Positions 9,398 to 18,815 of a stretch of 64,000 nucleotides of DNA are shown piece by piece. Where the stretch lies: assembly GCA_041399155.1 (NCBI GenBank), contig JAWKTI010000001.1:620001-684000 (forward strand), read 5' to 3'. The notes beneath the pieces are model-generated. The model had not been told where the DNA came from and did no database searches. It saw only the letters and a program-made list of their open reading frames with translations. A program made the translations under genes and the position numbers. How positions within the stretch are numbered: the stretch's first letter is position 1; every line of letters begins with the position of its first letter. The DNA comes from Zavarzinella sp. (GTDB lineage Bacteria; Planctomycetota; Planctomycetia; Gemmatales; Gemmataceae).

Positions 9398-12133
9398 ATG
9401 AACGCCGTAGAAATTGAACAAGCAGTCTCTGAACTGGCGGAAGCCCCCTTCGATCCCGTGAATTTTCCCTATGCCTTTCTGGAAGCGTTTGGCAATAAAC
9501 CTACCACCATCAAAATGTTGAAGAACGGCAAGTCCGGCACCGACATCGACGGTGCAGTGCTGCAACGCAACAACATCCACATCAAAGTGTGCCAACCTGG
9601 GGAATTGGATAGCACGCTGACAGCGTTGCGGGAAAGCAAAGCAACCAAAACCAAAAAAGCCCGTTACATTCTGGCGACTGATGGCCAAAACCTGGTCGCG
9701 GAAAATCTGCTCGATGGCGAAACCGTTTCTTGTGCCTACAAAGACTTTCACAACCACTTTGGCTTCTTTCTGGCCTTGGCCGGCATTTCTACGGTGCGGC
9801 AGATTCGGGAAAATGCGTTTGATATTAAAGCAACCGGTCGACTGAACCGCCTTTATGTTGAACTGTTGAAAACCAATCCCGATTGGGCCACCGATGCCCG
9901 ACGGGAAGAATTAAACCACTTTTTTGCCCGGCTGATTTTTTGCTTTTTCGCGGAAGACACCAGTATTTTCCGTGGCGCGAATCTGTTTACAAAGACCGTA
10001 GAACAGATGAGCGATCGAGATTCTGGCAATACCCACTTCGTGATCAGCGAAATCTTTCGGGCGATGAAAATACCATCTGCGGAGCGAAAGGCTGCTAATC
10101 CCAAACTACTCCCTTCGGCTGATCAGTTTCCTTACGCCAATGGCGGGTTGTTTTCCGGCTCACTTGAGGTACCAGTATTTTCCAAAACGGCTCGTTCCTA
10201 CCTGCTGCACGTGGGCAGTCTCGATTGGAAACAGATCAACCCGGATATTTTCGGCTCGATGATTCAGGCGGTGGCTGCCGATGAGGAACGGGGCGATCTG
10301 GGCATGCACTATACCAGCGTGCCCAATATTCTGAAGGTGCTCAATCCGCTGTTTTTGGATAACTTGCGGCAACAACTGGCTGATGCGGGGGATAATAGCA
10401 GAAAACTGCTCAATCTGCGGAATCGCCTAGCACGCATCCGCGTGTTCGATCCGGCGTGCGGTTCCGGCAACTTTCTGGTGATTGCCTACAAGCAGATGCG
10501 GGAAATCGAAGCGGAAATCAACCAACGCCGGAAAGAATTTGACCGCCCTTCGGATATTCCCCTGAACAACTTTCGCGGCATCGAAATTAAGCACTTTTCC
10601 TGCGAAATTGCCCGGCTGGCGTTGATTATTGCGGAATACCAGTGTGATGTGCTCTACCGTGGAGAAACTCTGGCAACCGCCGATTTTCTGCCATTGAAAG
10701 ATAAAAACTGGATTACCTGCGGCAACGCCTTGCGGCTGGATTGGTTAAGTCTTTGGCAATCAGAGGGGAAAAGCGTAAAAAATCATCCAATTGATTTATA
10801 TAGCTTACAGTTACCTCAAGTAGAAGTTGCATTCGAAAATGAAGGTGGTGAAACATACATATGTGGAAATCCTCCTTATAAAGGCAACGCTAGAAAGAGT
10901 ATCGAACAAAAAGAAGATTTGAAAATTACTTTAGAACACAAATTTCGCAAATGGGGTTTGCTGGATTATGTCTGCGGATGGTTTTTCAAATCATTTGAAT
11001 ATTCTAAATATACTAAAACAAGGTTTGCGTTTGTTGCAACAAATAGTATTTCACAAGGACAGAATATTTCAATTTTTTGGAAGCCACTTTTTGAAGAAGG
11101 TTTCAAAATAGATTTTGCAGTAAGATCTTTTAAATGGAGTAATTTGGCAACAAACGAAGCTGGTGTAACTGTAGTGGTGATTGGAGCTGGCCATCCAAGT
11201 GGGCTTCCAAGTATTTATGATGAAGGAACAAAAATCGACACTTCGAATATTAATCCTTATCTGATGCCTCACGAAAACTACTGGCTAGAGAGTATCAGCA
11301 AACCTATATCACAAGTGTCCATTATGATTAAAGGGAATTACTACGGATTATCAGATCACTTGTTGTTTGATCGCAAAACGAGAGAAGCATACTTAATCGC
11401 TGGTTTTCAAAAAAATTCGCTCCGAAAGTTCTATGGGTCAACTGAAGTCATACATGCTAAACCAAGATATTGCTTTTGGTTTGAAAGTGCTCCAAACAAA
11501 GAAATGCTTGCGTGCTTAGATTTACAAGCAAGAATCTCACAAGGAATCGTAAACAGGTCAAAATCTAAAGATGCAATATCGAATGGTATGCTGTCGCGTC
11601 CTCATCAATTCCGCGAGATGCGGAGTGCCAAGAAAAGTTTGTTGGCGGTTCCAGTTGTTTCCTCTGAAAATCGCGAATTTTTACCAATTGATCTTTTATC
11701 AGCAGAGTGTGTTATTTCAAATAAGTGTTTTGCCCTCTACGATGCCCCGCTATGGAATATGGCTTTGATCGCCTCGCGTCTACACTGGGTCTGGATTGGC
11801 ACTGTTTGTGTGCGTCTCGAAATGCGATTTTCCTATTCCAATACCCTGGGGTGGAATACCTTTCCGGTGCCCACGTTAACGGAACAGAACAAGCAGGAAT
11901 TGACCCACTGTGCGGAAGAGATTTTGCTGGCTCGCGAAGCCCACTTCCCCGCCACGATTGCCGATCTGTACGATCCGGAAACGATGCCCGCCGACCTCCG
12001 CGCCGCCCACGAACGGAACGATGATACGCTCGAACGGATTTACATCGGCCGCCGCTTCAAAAACGATACCGAACGCCTGGAAAAACTGTTTGAACTATAC
12101 AGCCAGATGACGAGCAAACCCAAACGCAAATAA
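9398..12133 (+). CDS. DnmA/YeeA-type N6-adenine DNA methyltransferase
   Basis: A protein of about 911 residues from ATG 9398 (an in-frame TTG lies 8 codons upstream). The SAM-binding motif FDPACGSGNFLVIAYK is near residue 350 and the adenine-methylase catalytic motif GNPPYKGN near 490, giving the gamma-class order: helical N-terminal region, methylase core, target-recognition region, C-terminal helical tail. Size, domain order and the helicase and GIY-YIG genes downstream match B. subtilis YeeA (DnmA), an m6A methylase with a non-palindromic site. The region 10770-11740, which encodes the catalytic/target-recognition half, is visibly richer in A+T than both ends of the gene, suggesting a recombined specificity module. 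Downstream partners are separated by a transposase gene and REP elements. Confidence 0.88.
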   Translation: MNAVEIEQAVSELAEAPFDPVNFPYAFLEAFGNKPTTIKMLKNGKSGTDIDGAVLQRNNIHIKVCQPGELDSTLTALRESKATKTKKARYILATDGQNLVAENLLDGETVSCAYKDFHNHFGFFLALAGISTVRQIRENAFDIKATGRLNRLYVELLKTNPDWATDARREELNHFFARLIFCFFAEDTSIFRGANLFTKTVEQMSDRDSGNTHFVISEIFRAMKIPSAERKAANPKLLPSADQFPYANGGLFSGSLEVPVFSKTARSYLLHVGSLDWKQINPDIFGSMIQAVAADEERGDLGMHYTSVPNILKVLNPLFLDNLRQQLADAGDNSRKLLNLRNRLARIRVFDPACGSGNFLVIAYKQMREIEAEINQRRKEFDRPSDIPLNNFRGIEIKHFSCEIARLALIIAEYQCDVLYRGETLATADFLPLKDKNWITCGNALRLDWLSLWQSEGKSVKNHPIDLYSLQLPQVEVAFENEGGETYICGNPPYKGNARKSIEQKEDLKITLEHKFRKWGLLDYVCGWFFKSFEYSKYTKTRFAFVATNSISQGQNISIFWKPLFEEGFKIDFAVRSFKWSNLATNEAGVTVVVIGAGHPSGLPSIYDEGTKIDTSNINPYLMPHENYWLESISKPISQVSIMIKGNYYGLSDHLLFDRKTREAYLIAGFQKNSLRKFYGSTEVIHAKPRYCFWFESAPNKEMLACLDLQARISQGIVNRSKSKDAISNGMLSRPHQFREMRSAKKSLLAVPVVSSENREFLPIDLLSAECVISNKCFALYDAPLWNMALIASRLHWVWIGTVCVRLEMRFSYSNTLGWNTFPVPTLTEQNKQELTHCAEEILLAREAHFPATIADLYDPETMPADLRAAHERNDDTLERIYIGRRFKNDTERLEKLFELYSQMTSKPKRK

Positions 12134-12148
12134 GTGGTACCCCGCTTT

Positions 12149-12400
12149 GTGAGCCGACGGCGTTAGCCGCGGTTGGTATTGTTGCTTTGTGAGCCGACGG
12201 CGTTAGCCGCGGTTGGTATTGTTGCTTTGTGAGCCGACGGCGTTAGCCGCGGTTGAAACATTGATGTCACCCGTTGCATTGTTTGTATTCGATTGTATGC
12301 ATTTGTGAGCCGACGGCGTTAGCCGCGGTTGAACCCCAAACCCGCAATCTATCCCGATTGGGGTTCATGTTTTGTGAGCCGCAGTTGGTTATTACCGCTT
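12149..12400. repeat. Array of four forward REP palindromes
   Basis: Full forward copies of the REP core lie at 12149-12175, 12189-12215, 12229-12255 and 12305-12331. The first three are spaced exactly 40 bases apart with an identical short spacer (GTATTGTTGCTTT). A degenerate copy follows at about 12373. The array begins just after the methyltransferase stop and ends just before the convergent transposase gene, so it could also act as a bidirectional terminator or RNA-stabilising structure. Confidence 0.9.
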
Positions 12401-12412
12401 CGTGCAGCAATA

Positions 12413-12886
12413 TCAATCTTGTCGGTTTAAGACATAATCAATCACTTCTTGCAAATTTTCTTCTGTATCGATCCACTCGATGTCACCACCTTTCGTCCAT
12501 ACTTTCCTGTCATGAAACACAGGAAAATGTTCACGCAAATATCGAGTGGCATTTGCTTTCAATGAATCTCGCACGAATTGGTCTGAGTGAGTCGCAGTTG
12601 TGACTACCACATGTACGTGGTTTGTTCGGACATTAACCGCCCATAATTTCCATTCTTTGAAGTGGCACACTCGAACGATTTCCTCTTTAACTAGCGCTCT
12701 CTGTTGTTCTTCGAACAGGAAAGTTTCATGTTTTAGTCGTTCTTCATGCCAAGCAACAAGTTTGGGCTGAGGTTCACAATTACCTTTGCCGCGTTTTCGC
12801 CAGCCACGGTCATCACCTTGGAGATGTGTTGCGTATACAGTCCAAGTGATGAAGTATGCCAAAGGAGTGAACGCAAAAGCGGACAT
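12413..12886 (-). CDS. REP-associated tyrosine transposase (RAYT, TnpA_REP family)
   Basis: A 157-residue Y1 (HUH) single-strand transposase. The metal-binding pair is in NHVHVVV and the candidate nucleophilic Tyr in VIDYVLNRQD at the C terminus; the N-terminal ITWTVYATHLQGDDRGW is typical of the family. All key residues are intact, so it looks functional. RAYTs are domesticated relatives of IS200/IS605 transposases thought to mobilise REP/REPIN palindromes. Here the gene lies on the opposite strand between the methyltransferase and helicase genes, with REP copies on both sides within 15-130 bases. It interrupts what is normally a contiguous operon. Confidence 0.9.
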   Translation of the reverse strand: MSAFAFTPLAYFITWTVYATHLQGDDRGWRKRGKGNCEPQPKLVAWHEERLKHETFLFEEQQRALVKEEIVRVCHFKEWKLWAVNVRTNHVHVVVTTATHSDQFVRDSLKANATRYLREHFPVFHDRKVWTKGGDIEWIDTEENLQEVIDYVLNRQD

Positions 12887-12900
12887 TTAAAGTACCAAAT

Positions 12901-13103
12901 TATTGTTAGCCGCAGTTAAAAACCCAATCCGATCAACAATCGCTAACAATAGGATAACATCAAGATACTACCAGATCAATGTGCTATCCGGTGACATCAA
13001 CTTTCCAACCGCAGCTAACGCCGTCGGCTCACAAAATCGATTACCATTTCGGGTATGTTGATTGGTTTGGGTTTTCTAACCGCGGCTAACGCCGTCGGCT
13101 CAC
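12901..13103. repeat. REPs between the RAYT gene and the helicase gene
   Basis: A degenerate forward copy begins near 12905 (GTTAGCCGCAGTT). Reverse copies lie at 13006-13032 (one base off the core) and 13077-13103. The first two enclose a spacer of about 100 bases that resembles the spacer at 9123-9212 (shared CCGATCAACAATC near its left end and GTGACATC near its right end), so this is a second REPIN-like unit of the same lineage. The helicase gene starts about 40 bases later. Confidence 0.8.
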
Positions 13104-13145
13104 ATACTGTATAATTGCCCCATAGTCCCGAAAAAGGTACCTGCC

Positions 13146-15293
13146 ATGCGCGACCGCAAACTGACTCCCGAAGAAGCGGACAAATACAACACCATTCGTG
13201 CCCAGGTTGACCAGGAAATGCCCGAAATTATTGCCCGACACCAGGCTGCTGCCCCTCGCACCGTACCGGCAATTTCTGTACAGTACGGGCACGAAGTTAC
13301 TACGAAATGGCCGGATGAACTGGGTATGCGGGAAATGCAGGCCCGTGTCTGGAAATATCGTGGGGAACAATATCTGCTGCTAAAGGCCCCACCCGCTTCG
13401 GGAAAAAGCCGGGCATTAATGTTTGTGGCACTGGACAAATTGCACAACCAGAAATTGCGCCAGGCGATTATTGTGGTGCCGGAAAAGTCGATTGGTTCCA
13501 GCTTCCACAACGAACCCTTGACCAAATACGGTTTCTGGGCAGACTGGGTGGTAGAACCAAAATGGAATCTGTGCGATGCACCCGGTGGGGACAATGGCGG
13601 CAAAATTGAAGCGGTCAGAAAGTTTCTGGACAGTTCGGACACCGTATTGGTTTGTACCCACGCCACCTTCCGTTTTGCGTTCGAAAAATATGGCGTGGAA
13701 GCGTTCGACGATCGGCTGATTGCAATTGATGAATTTCACCACGTTTCCGCCAATCCGGATAACCGTCTGGGCGAACAGATTCGCCAGTTAATGGCGAGAG
13801 ACAAAGTGCATTTGGTAGCGATGACCGGCTCTTACTTCCGTGGTGATGCCGAAGCGGTGCTGCACCCGGACGATGAAGCCAAATTTGTCACTGTGATGTA
13901 TTCCTATTACGAACAACTCAGCGGCTACCAGTACCTGAAAACGCTGGATATCGGCTACTTTTTCTATTCCAACAGTTACACCGATGATATTATGCAGGTG
14001 CTCAATCCATCTGAGAAAACAATTGTTCACATACCGAATGTCAATTCGCGAGAAAGTACACGCGACAAAATCAAAGAAGTGGAGCACATCATCCACGAAC
14101 TGGGAGAATGGCAGGGGATTGACCCGAAAACAGGCTTTCAACTGGTAAAAACTGCCGATGGCCGCGTGCTCCGCATTGCCGATCTGGTGGATGATGATGC
14201 TGCCAAGCGGGAAAAGGTTTCTGCCGCACTGAAAGACCCCACCCAGAAGTACAATCGCGATCATGTGGATATTATTATTGCCCTGGGGATGGCCAAAGAG
14301 GGTTTCGACTGGATCTGGTGCGAACATGCGCTGACAGTAGGCTACCGTTCCAGTCTGACCGAAATTGTGCAGATTATTGGCCGTGCCACCCGTGATGCCA
14401 AAGGCAAAACACGTGCGAAGTTCACCAATTTAATCGCAGAACCGGATGCTTCCGCGGAAAACATTGCTGAAGCCGTGAATGATACGCTGAAAGCAATCGC
14501 AGCCAGCCTGCTGATGGAACAGGTATTGGCTCCACGCTTCGATTTTCGGCCCAAAAACATCCAGAGTGGCCCGGAAGCCGGCCTGGACTATGGCCCGGAT
14601 GGCTACCAGGAAAACAAAACGAATGTGGGTGTCGATCCTGCTACTGGACAAGTGCATGTGGAGATTAAAGGACTGGTAGAACCAGTAAGTGAAGAAGCCC
14701 AGCGGATTTGCCGCGAAGACCTGACAGAGCTTGTTACTGCCTTTTTGCAGGAAAAACAGGTTTTGGAACGTGGGTTGTTTGATGAAGAGACCGTTCCGGA
14801 AGACCTGACGCAGGTTTGCATGGGGAAAATTATCCGAGACAAGTTCCCCACGTTAAGCGATGACGACCGCGAGGCAATTCGCCAGCGTGCGGTTGCATCG
14901 TTTACCCTGATTCAACAGGTGAAAGCAGTACAATCCAGCGGTGGCGGACCTGTCAGCAATACTTCTTTGCTGGATGGGGTGCGAAAATTTATCCTCTCTG
15001 TGCGGGAACTGGATATCGACCTGATCGACCACATTAACCCATTCAAAGAAGCAATTGCGATTTTAGCTAAAACACTTACTTCCGAACGCTTGAAGCAAAT
15101 AGCGGAAGTGATTTCTGCGAAGAAAGTGAACATGACTCTGGAAGAAGCCCGCGAATTGGCCATGCGTGCGAAACGCTTTAAGCAGGAAAAAGGACGGCTG
15201 CCATCGATTACGGCCCACGATCCGTGGGAAAAACGAATGGCAGAGGGCGTAGCGTATCTTCAACGGATGGTAAAGGAAAGCAAGAATGGCTAA
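13146..15293 (+). CDS. YeeB-like superfamily 2 DNA helicase
   Basis: A 715-residue DEAD/DEAH-type helicase. Walker A is APPASGKS (residues 81-88), motif II is DEFH (195-198), and the motif VI region reads QIIGRATRD, with an arginine finger expected there. About 250 C-terminal residues form an additional, mostly helical domain. Its length is close to B. subtilis YeeB. Its stop overlaps the start of the downstream nuclease gene by 8 bases, so the two are translationally coupled and probably form a complex. In the family context it would translocate on DNA for the methylase/nuclease pair; restriction activity is an inference. Confidence 0.88.
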   Translation: MRDRKLTPEEADKYNTIRAQVDQEMPEIIARHQAAAPRTVPAISVQYGHEVTTKWPDELGMREMQARVWKYRGEQYLLLKAPPASGKSRALMFVALDKLHNQKLRQAIIVVPEKSIGSSFHNEPLTKYGFWADWVVEPKWNLCDAPGGDNGGKIEAVRKFLDSSDTVLVCTHATFRFAFEKYGVEAFDDRLIAIDEFHHVSANPDNRLGEQIRQLMARDKVHLVAMTGSYFRGDAEAVLHPDDEAKFVTVMYSYYEQLSGYQYLKTLDIGYFFYSNSYTDDIMQVLNPSEKTIVHIPNVNSRESTRDKIKEVEHIIHELGEWQGIDPKTGFQLVKTADGRVLRIADLVDDDAAKREKVSAALKDPTQKYNRDHVDIIIALGMAKEGFDWIWCEHALTVGYRSSLTEIVQIIGRATRDAKGKTRAKFTNLIAEPDASAENIAEAVNDTLKAIAASLLMEQVLAPRFDFRPKNIQSGPEAGLDYGPDGYQENKTNVGVDPATGQVHVEIKGLVEPVSEEAQRICREDLTELVTAFLQEKQVLERGLFDEETVPEDLTQVCMGKIIRDKFPTLSDDDREAIRQRAVASFTLIQQVKAVQSSGGGPVSNTSLLDGVRKFILSVRELDIDLIDHINPFKEAIAILAKTLTSERLKQIAEVISAKKVNMTLEEARELAMRAKRFKQEKGRLPSITAHDPWEKRMAEGVAYLQRMVKESKNG

Positions 15294-16482
15294 AAGGAAG
15301 GAACAGGTTACCGACGAGGATTTGGAACTGCTGGGCGACCTGGGTGTTGAAACCGATCTGGAGGAAACCGACAGCCTGACCGCAGTGGAACAACGCATCA
15401 TTGCTGGCTTTCAGGAAATTGAACGGTTCGTTGAAGAACAGGGACGATTGCCTGAATATGCCGATGGACGGGATATTTTTGAAAAGCTTTATGCGGTGCG
15501 ACTGGAGAAAATTCGCAATACCCCCGATTGCCTGAAGGTATTGCAGGGACAGGATCGCCTGGGCTTATTGACCGGATATGAAGCTGCGGAAATTTCCCCA
15601 CCGACACCAGATGAAGACTTGCTGGCAGATTTAGGTGTAGATGAAAGTGAAAACGAGCTGGAAAAACTGGTTCATGTTCGGTCGCGGGAAGAAATTAACG
15701 CTGCTGAAAATATCGCCCAGAGAAATCCATGCAAGGATTTTGACATATTCAAGCCACTGTTTAAGTTTGTTCAAGAACAGCTTGCCAGCGGACAACGTGA
15801 GACAATTCCTTTTCGCGATAACGCCAGGGTGAACGTGGGTGATATGTTCATTTTGGATGGGCTGATTGTCTACGTGGCCGAAAAAGGAGAACTTTTTACC
15901 AACGAACACGGCCATCGGGACGCAAGGCTGCGGGTGATTTTTTCTAATGGTACTGAAAGCGACATGTTGTTGCGATCTTTGCAACGGGCCCTGAACAAAG
16001 ACAATACCAGCCGCCGAATTCGGGAAACAGATCATGGTGGGCCACTTTTTTCAAGTGAAAGTGAATCGGACGATGAAGAAACCGGTTCCATCTATGTGCT
16101 GCGAAGCAATTCTGTTGATCCGGTAATTCAACAGAACCGCGAATCTATCCACAAAATTGGTGTTACGCGAAGAAACGTCCGCACCCGAATTAGCAACGCC
16201 AAAAAGAATACCACGTATTTATTAGCGGATGTGGAATGCGTTGCGGAATATCGGCTGGCAAACATGGAACCGGAAGGTTTAGAAGATTTGTTGCACCGTT
16301 TCTTTGCAAATGCCCGCCTGGATATTGCCATCAAAGACCGTTTTGGTGCCGATGTGGAGCCCAAAGAATGGTATCTGGTACCACTGACAGCAATCGATGA
16401 TGCCATTGAGAAAATCCGCAGCGGCACGATTGAAAAGTATCACTACGATTTAGCTACTGCCAGCGTGGTCAAAAATGTTTGA
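15286..16482 (+). CDS. YeeC-like GIY-YIG nuclease protein
   Basis: A 398-residue protein whose C-terminal third carries a GIY-YIG nuclease domain of the T5orf172/MUG113 type: GSIYVL (267-272), KIGVTR (290-295) with Arg297 and Arg301 following, and Glu330 in the region where the catalytic glutamate sits. The N-terminal half is acidic and has two related DLLADLGVDE-type motifs (DLELLGDLGVE at 12-22; DLLADLGVDE at 111-120), possibly docking peptides. ATG 15286 overlaps the helicase stop. It matches YeeC in position and domain, making it the likely cutting component of the cassette. Confidence 0.85.
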   Translation: MAKRKEQVTDEDLELLGDLGVETDLEETDSLTAVEQRIIAGFQEIERFVEEQGRLPEYADGRDIFEKLYAVRLEKIRNTPDCLKVLQGQDRLGLLTGYEAAEISPPTPDEDLLADLGVDESENELEKLVHVRSREEINAAENIAQRNPCKDFDIFKPLFKFVQEQLASGQRETIPFRDNARVNVGDMFILDGLIVYVAEKGELFTNEHGHRDARLRVIFSNGTESDMLLRSLQRALNKDNTSRRIRETDHGGPLFSSESESDDEETGSIYVLRSNSVDPVIQQNRESIHKIGVTRRNVRTRISNAKKNTTYLLADVECVAEYRLANMEPEGLEDLLHRFFANARLDIAIKDRFGADVEPKEWYLVPLTAIDDAIEKIRSGTIEKYHYDLATASVVKNV

Positions 16483-16523
16483 CGTTATGCATGTGTGGGC
16501 TGTAGGTTCACAACAACAAAATA

Positions 16524-16551
16524 CAAACAGTGGCTAACGCCGTCGGCACAC
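16524..16551. repeat. Degenerate REP at the right border of the cassette
   Basis: A reverse-orientation REP with substitutions (CAGTGGCTAACGCCGTCGGC) stands in the 94-base gap between the nuclease gene and the convergent pilT gene. With the cluster at 9039-9349 it brackets the whole methyltransferase-helicase-nuclease cassette. Confidence 0.7.
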
Positions 16552-16576
16552 AAAGCGAAGCACAAAAAGCCCCCCT

Positions 16577-17743
16577 TTACGACAGAATCCCGGGGGCGGC
16601 GACTTTGATCCCCTTGAAGGCCATTTTCAGTTTCTCGGGGTCTGGGGCGAACTCCAGTGCGGTGGCTTTGTCCACGTCGCCACGTTCCACCAATTGACGC
16701 AGGTTTTCTGTGAAGTCCACCATCCCTTCCAGGTAGCCAATCCGGATGGCGTCGGGCAGCGAGCTGTCGCGGCCTTCCGCAATCAACTTCCGAATGGTGG
16801 GGTTCACAATCATCACTTCATTCGTTGGGCAGCGTGGCTTCCGCAACCCTTTGATCAGCTTTTGTGCCACCACGGCCTTCAAGTTGTTTGCCAGTGCCTG
16901 ACGAATCGCATGGTGCTTATCCGGCGTGAACAAGTCGAGAATACGGTTAATCGTGGTGGCCGAACTGGATGCGTGGATGGTTCCGAACACCAAGTGACCA
17001 GTTTCCGCAGAGTGCACGGCGGCTTCGAAGGTTTCGATATCCCGCAACTCACCCACGAGGATGACGTCCGGGTCTTGCCGCACCGCATCTTTGAGGGCTT
17101 TGTGCCAGTCCTTCACATCCAGGCCAATTTCCCGCTGGTTAATGTAAGACAGCTTATCGGTAAAGGTAAACTCGATGGGGTCTTCCACCGTTAAAATGTG
17201 CAACGGTTCGCGGGACGCCACGTAATCGAGCATCGACGCAATCGTGGTACTTTTACCGGAACCTGTCACCCCCGCCAGAATCACCATCCCTTCCGAGAAG
17301 TGGCATAGTTTTTCGATACTTTCCGGCAGGCCCAGGTCTTTGAAGCTGGGGATAAAGTTATTCACACGTCGCGAAACCAGCGAAAGCTTGCCACGTTGTT
17401 TGAACAAGCTCACGCGGAAGCGGCATTCGTCTTTGCCGATCACCCACGAAAAGTCGACCCCACCTTCGTTATCCAGGATCTCGCGGTGCTGTGGCTTCAA
17501 AATCGGCAACAGTAACCGCTCCAGGTCTTCCTGGCTCAGTGGTCGCATGTCTGTTTTGCGAATGTCCCCACGCAACCGCATCATGGGTGGTTGGCCCGCC
17601 TTCAAGTGCAAGTCGCTGGCCTCCATCTTCATGACCATGCGAAAGAGTTTGTTCACTTCGGGCTCTTTCACACCTTCTGGAAGTTTATCGAGCGGTGGCA
17701 CCTTTACTGGTGCAGAGATATCATCTGGAATTGCAACTGCCAT
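16577..17743 (-). CDS. pilT: Type IV pilus retraction ATPase PilT
   Basis: A 388-residue secretion-type ATPase that powers pilus retraction and twitching. Walker A is GVTGSGKST (158-166), the Asp box is ILTVEDPIEF, Walker B is VILVGELRD, and the His box is GTIHASSS. The order and length fit PilT/PilU. The N terminus has about 25 extra Pro-rich residues, and the C terminus lacks the AIRNLIRE motif of classical PilT, ending in a Lys-rich tail instead. No other pilus gene is nearby. It sits between the nuclease gene (convergent) and hisF (same strand, 57 bases upstream). Confidence 0.9.
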   Translation of the reverse strand: MAVAIPDDISAPVKVPPLDKLPEGVKEPEVNKLFRMVMKMEASDLHLKAGQPPMMRLRGDIRKTDMRPLSQEDLERLLLPILKPQHREILDNEGGVDFSWVIGKDECRFRVSLFKQRGKLSLVSRRVNNFIPSFKDLGLPESIEKLCHFSEGMVILAGVTGSGKSTTIASMLDYVASREPLHILTVEDPIEFTFTDKLSYINQREIGLDVKDWHKALKDAVRQDPDVILVGELRDIETFEAAVHSAETGHLVFGTIHASSSATTINRILDLFTPDKHHAIRQALANNLKAVVAQKLIKGLRKPRCPTNEVMIVNPTIRKLIAEGRDSSLPDAIRIGYLEGMVDFTENLRQLVERGDVDKATALEFAPDPEKLKMAFKGIKVAAPGILS

Positions 17744-17800
17744 AATGCTAATCCTGTCCTAATAACCAACGACTGAAAGAAATGTCATCCGAGGCACCAC

Positions 17801-18574
17801 CTAAAGGGTTGGAATCCGCACGGCGATGCCATGATCCCGAAGATAAGCTTTCGTTTCGGGTATCGAATACTCATTATAGTGGAAGATGCTGGCAGCAAGT
17901 GCGGCATCTGCACCGATCGCCAGAGCCTGGCGTAAATGTTCGGGGTTGCCGGCACCACCACTGGCCACCACGGGAATGCCCACGGCGTGCACGATCGCTT
18001 CCAGAATGGGCAGGTCGTAACCGTTTTTGGTGCCATCAGCATCCATGGAAGTCAGCACAATCTCGCCTGCACCCAGTTCTTCCACTTGTCTGGCCCAGGC
18101 CACTGCTTCCAGTCCTGTGGGCTTTCGCCCACCATTGATGTGGACTTCCCAGAACTCTTTGCCGTCTTTCAGCACCCGCTTGGGGTCGATATTCACCACT
18201 GTGGCACATTTGCCGAACTTGCGGGAAACTTCCCGCACCAGGTTGGGGTTGGTGACCGCAGACGAATTGATGCTGACTTTCTCTGCACCGGCGTTAATGA
18301 TTTCTGTGGCATCAGCCAGCGTGCGAATGCCCCCACCCACGGTAAAGGGCATGAAGATTTCGTCTGCCACGCGACGGATCATCTGAATCAGGTGCGGGCG
18401 ATTTTCGTGCGTCGCCGTGATATCCAGAAACACCAGTTCATCGGCACCTTCGCGTTCGTAGCGACGTGCCACTTCCACGGGGTCGCCGGCATCCCGCAGC
18501 CCCACAAAATTGGTGCCTTTGACCACGCGACCGCGATCAACATCCAGGCAAGGGATAATCCGCTTGGTTAACAT
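17801..18574 (-). CDS. hisF: Imidazole glycerol phosphate synthase cyclase subunit
   Basis: A 257-residue (beta/alpha)8 barrel that with HisH converts PRFAR and ammonia to imidazole glycerol phosphate and AICAR in histidine synthesis. The catalytic Asp11 (CLDVD) and Asp130 (VVNID) are in place, as are the phosphate-binding loops GGGIRT and GGAGNPEH. I start at the ATG at 18574, which has AGGAG 9 bases upstream; a TTG two codons earlier also fits the frame. hisH and the other his genes are not adjacent, so the pathway genes are scattered. Confidence 0.94.
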   Translation of the reverse strand: MLTKRIIPCLDVDRGRVVKGTNFVGLRDAGDPVEVARRYEREGADELVFLDITATHENRPHLIQMIRRVADEIFMPFTVGGGIRTLADATEIINAGAEKVSINSSAVTNPNLVREVSRKFGKCATVVNIDPKRVLKDGKEFWEVHINGGRKPTGLEAVAWARQVEELGAGEIVLTSMDADGTKNGYDLPILEAIVHAVGIPVVASGGAGNPEHLRQALAIGADAALAASIFHYNEYSIPETKAYLRDHGIAVRIPTL

Positions 18575-18815
18575 GTACAACCACTCCTACCACGATCATA
18601 CCGAAGAACTCCCACGGGTGCAACGGTGAGGGTGCCTGCCCACAAGGAAAAGCGAGCAAATTCATCAAAGCCCCACGGTTGGCTGACTGGGGCTGGGGTG
18701 CATCCCTCTCACATTACAATACGAACCTGCCTTGCGGGCTTCATGACACCACGTAAGAATGAAATTTCATCCAATAGATATTTATTCCCAGAATTAATCT
18801 GCAACAGGTATTACA

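Noticed and set aside
12274..12603. 109-codon plus-strand frame over the RAYT gene
   Set aside because: It starts in REP repeats and runs antisense to an intact HUH transposase.
9039..13103. CRISPR array
   Set aside because: The repeats are palindromic REPs in both orientations with related spacers, irregular spacing and no cas genes.
9398..16482. BREX (PglX) or type I restriction system
   Set aside because: No brxA, brxB, brxC or pglZ, and no hsdR/hsdS; the helicase and GIY-YIG partners point to the YeeABC type.
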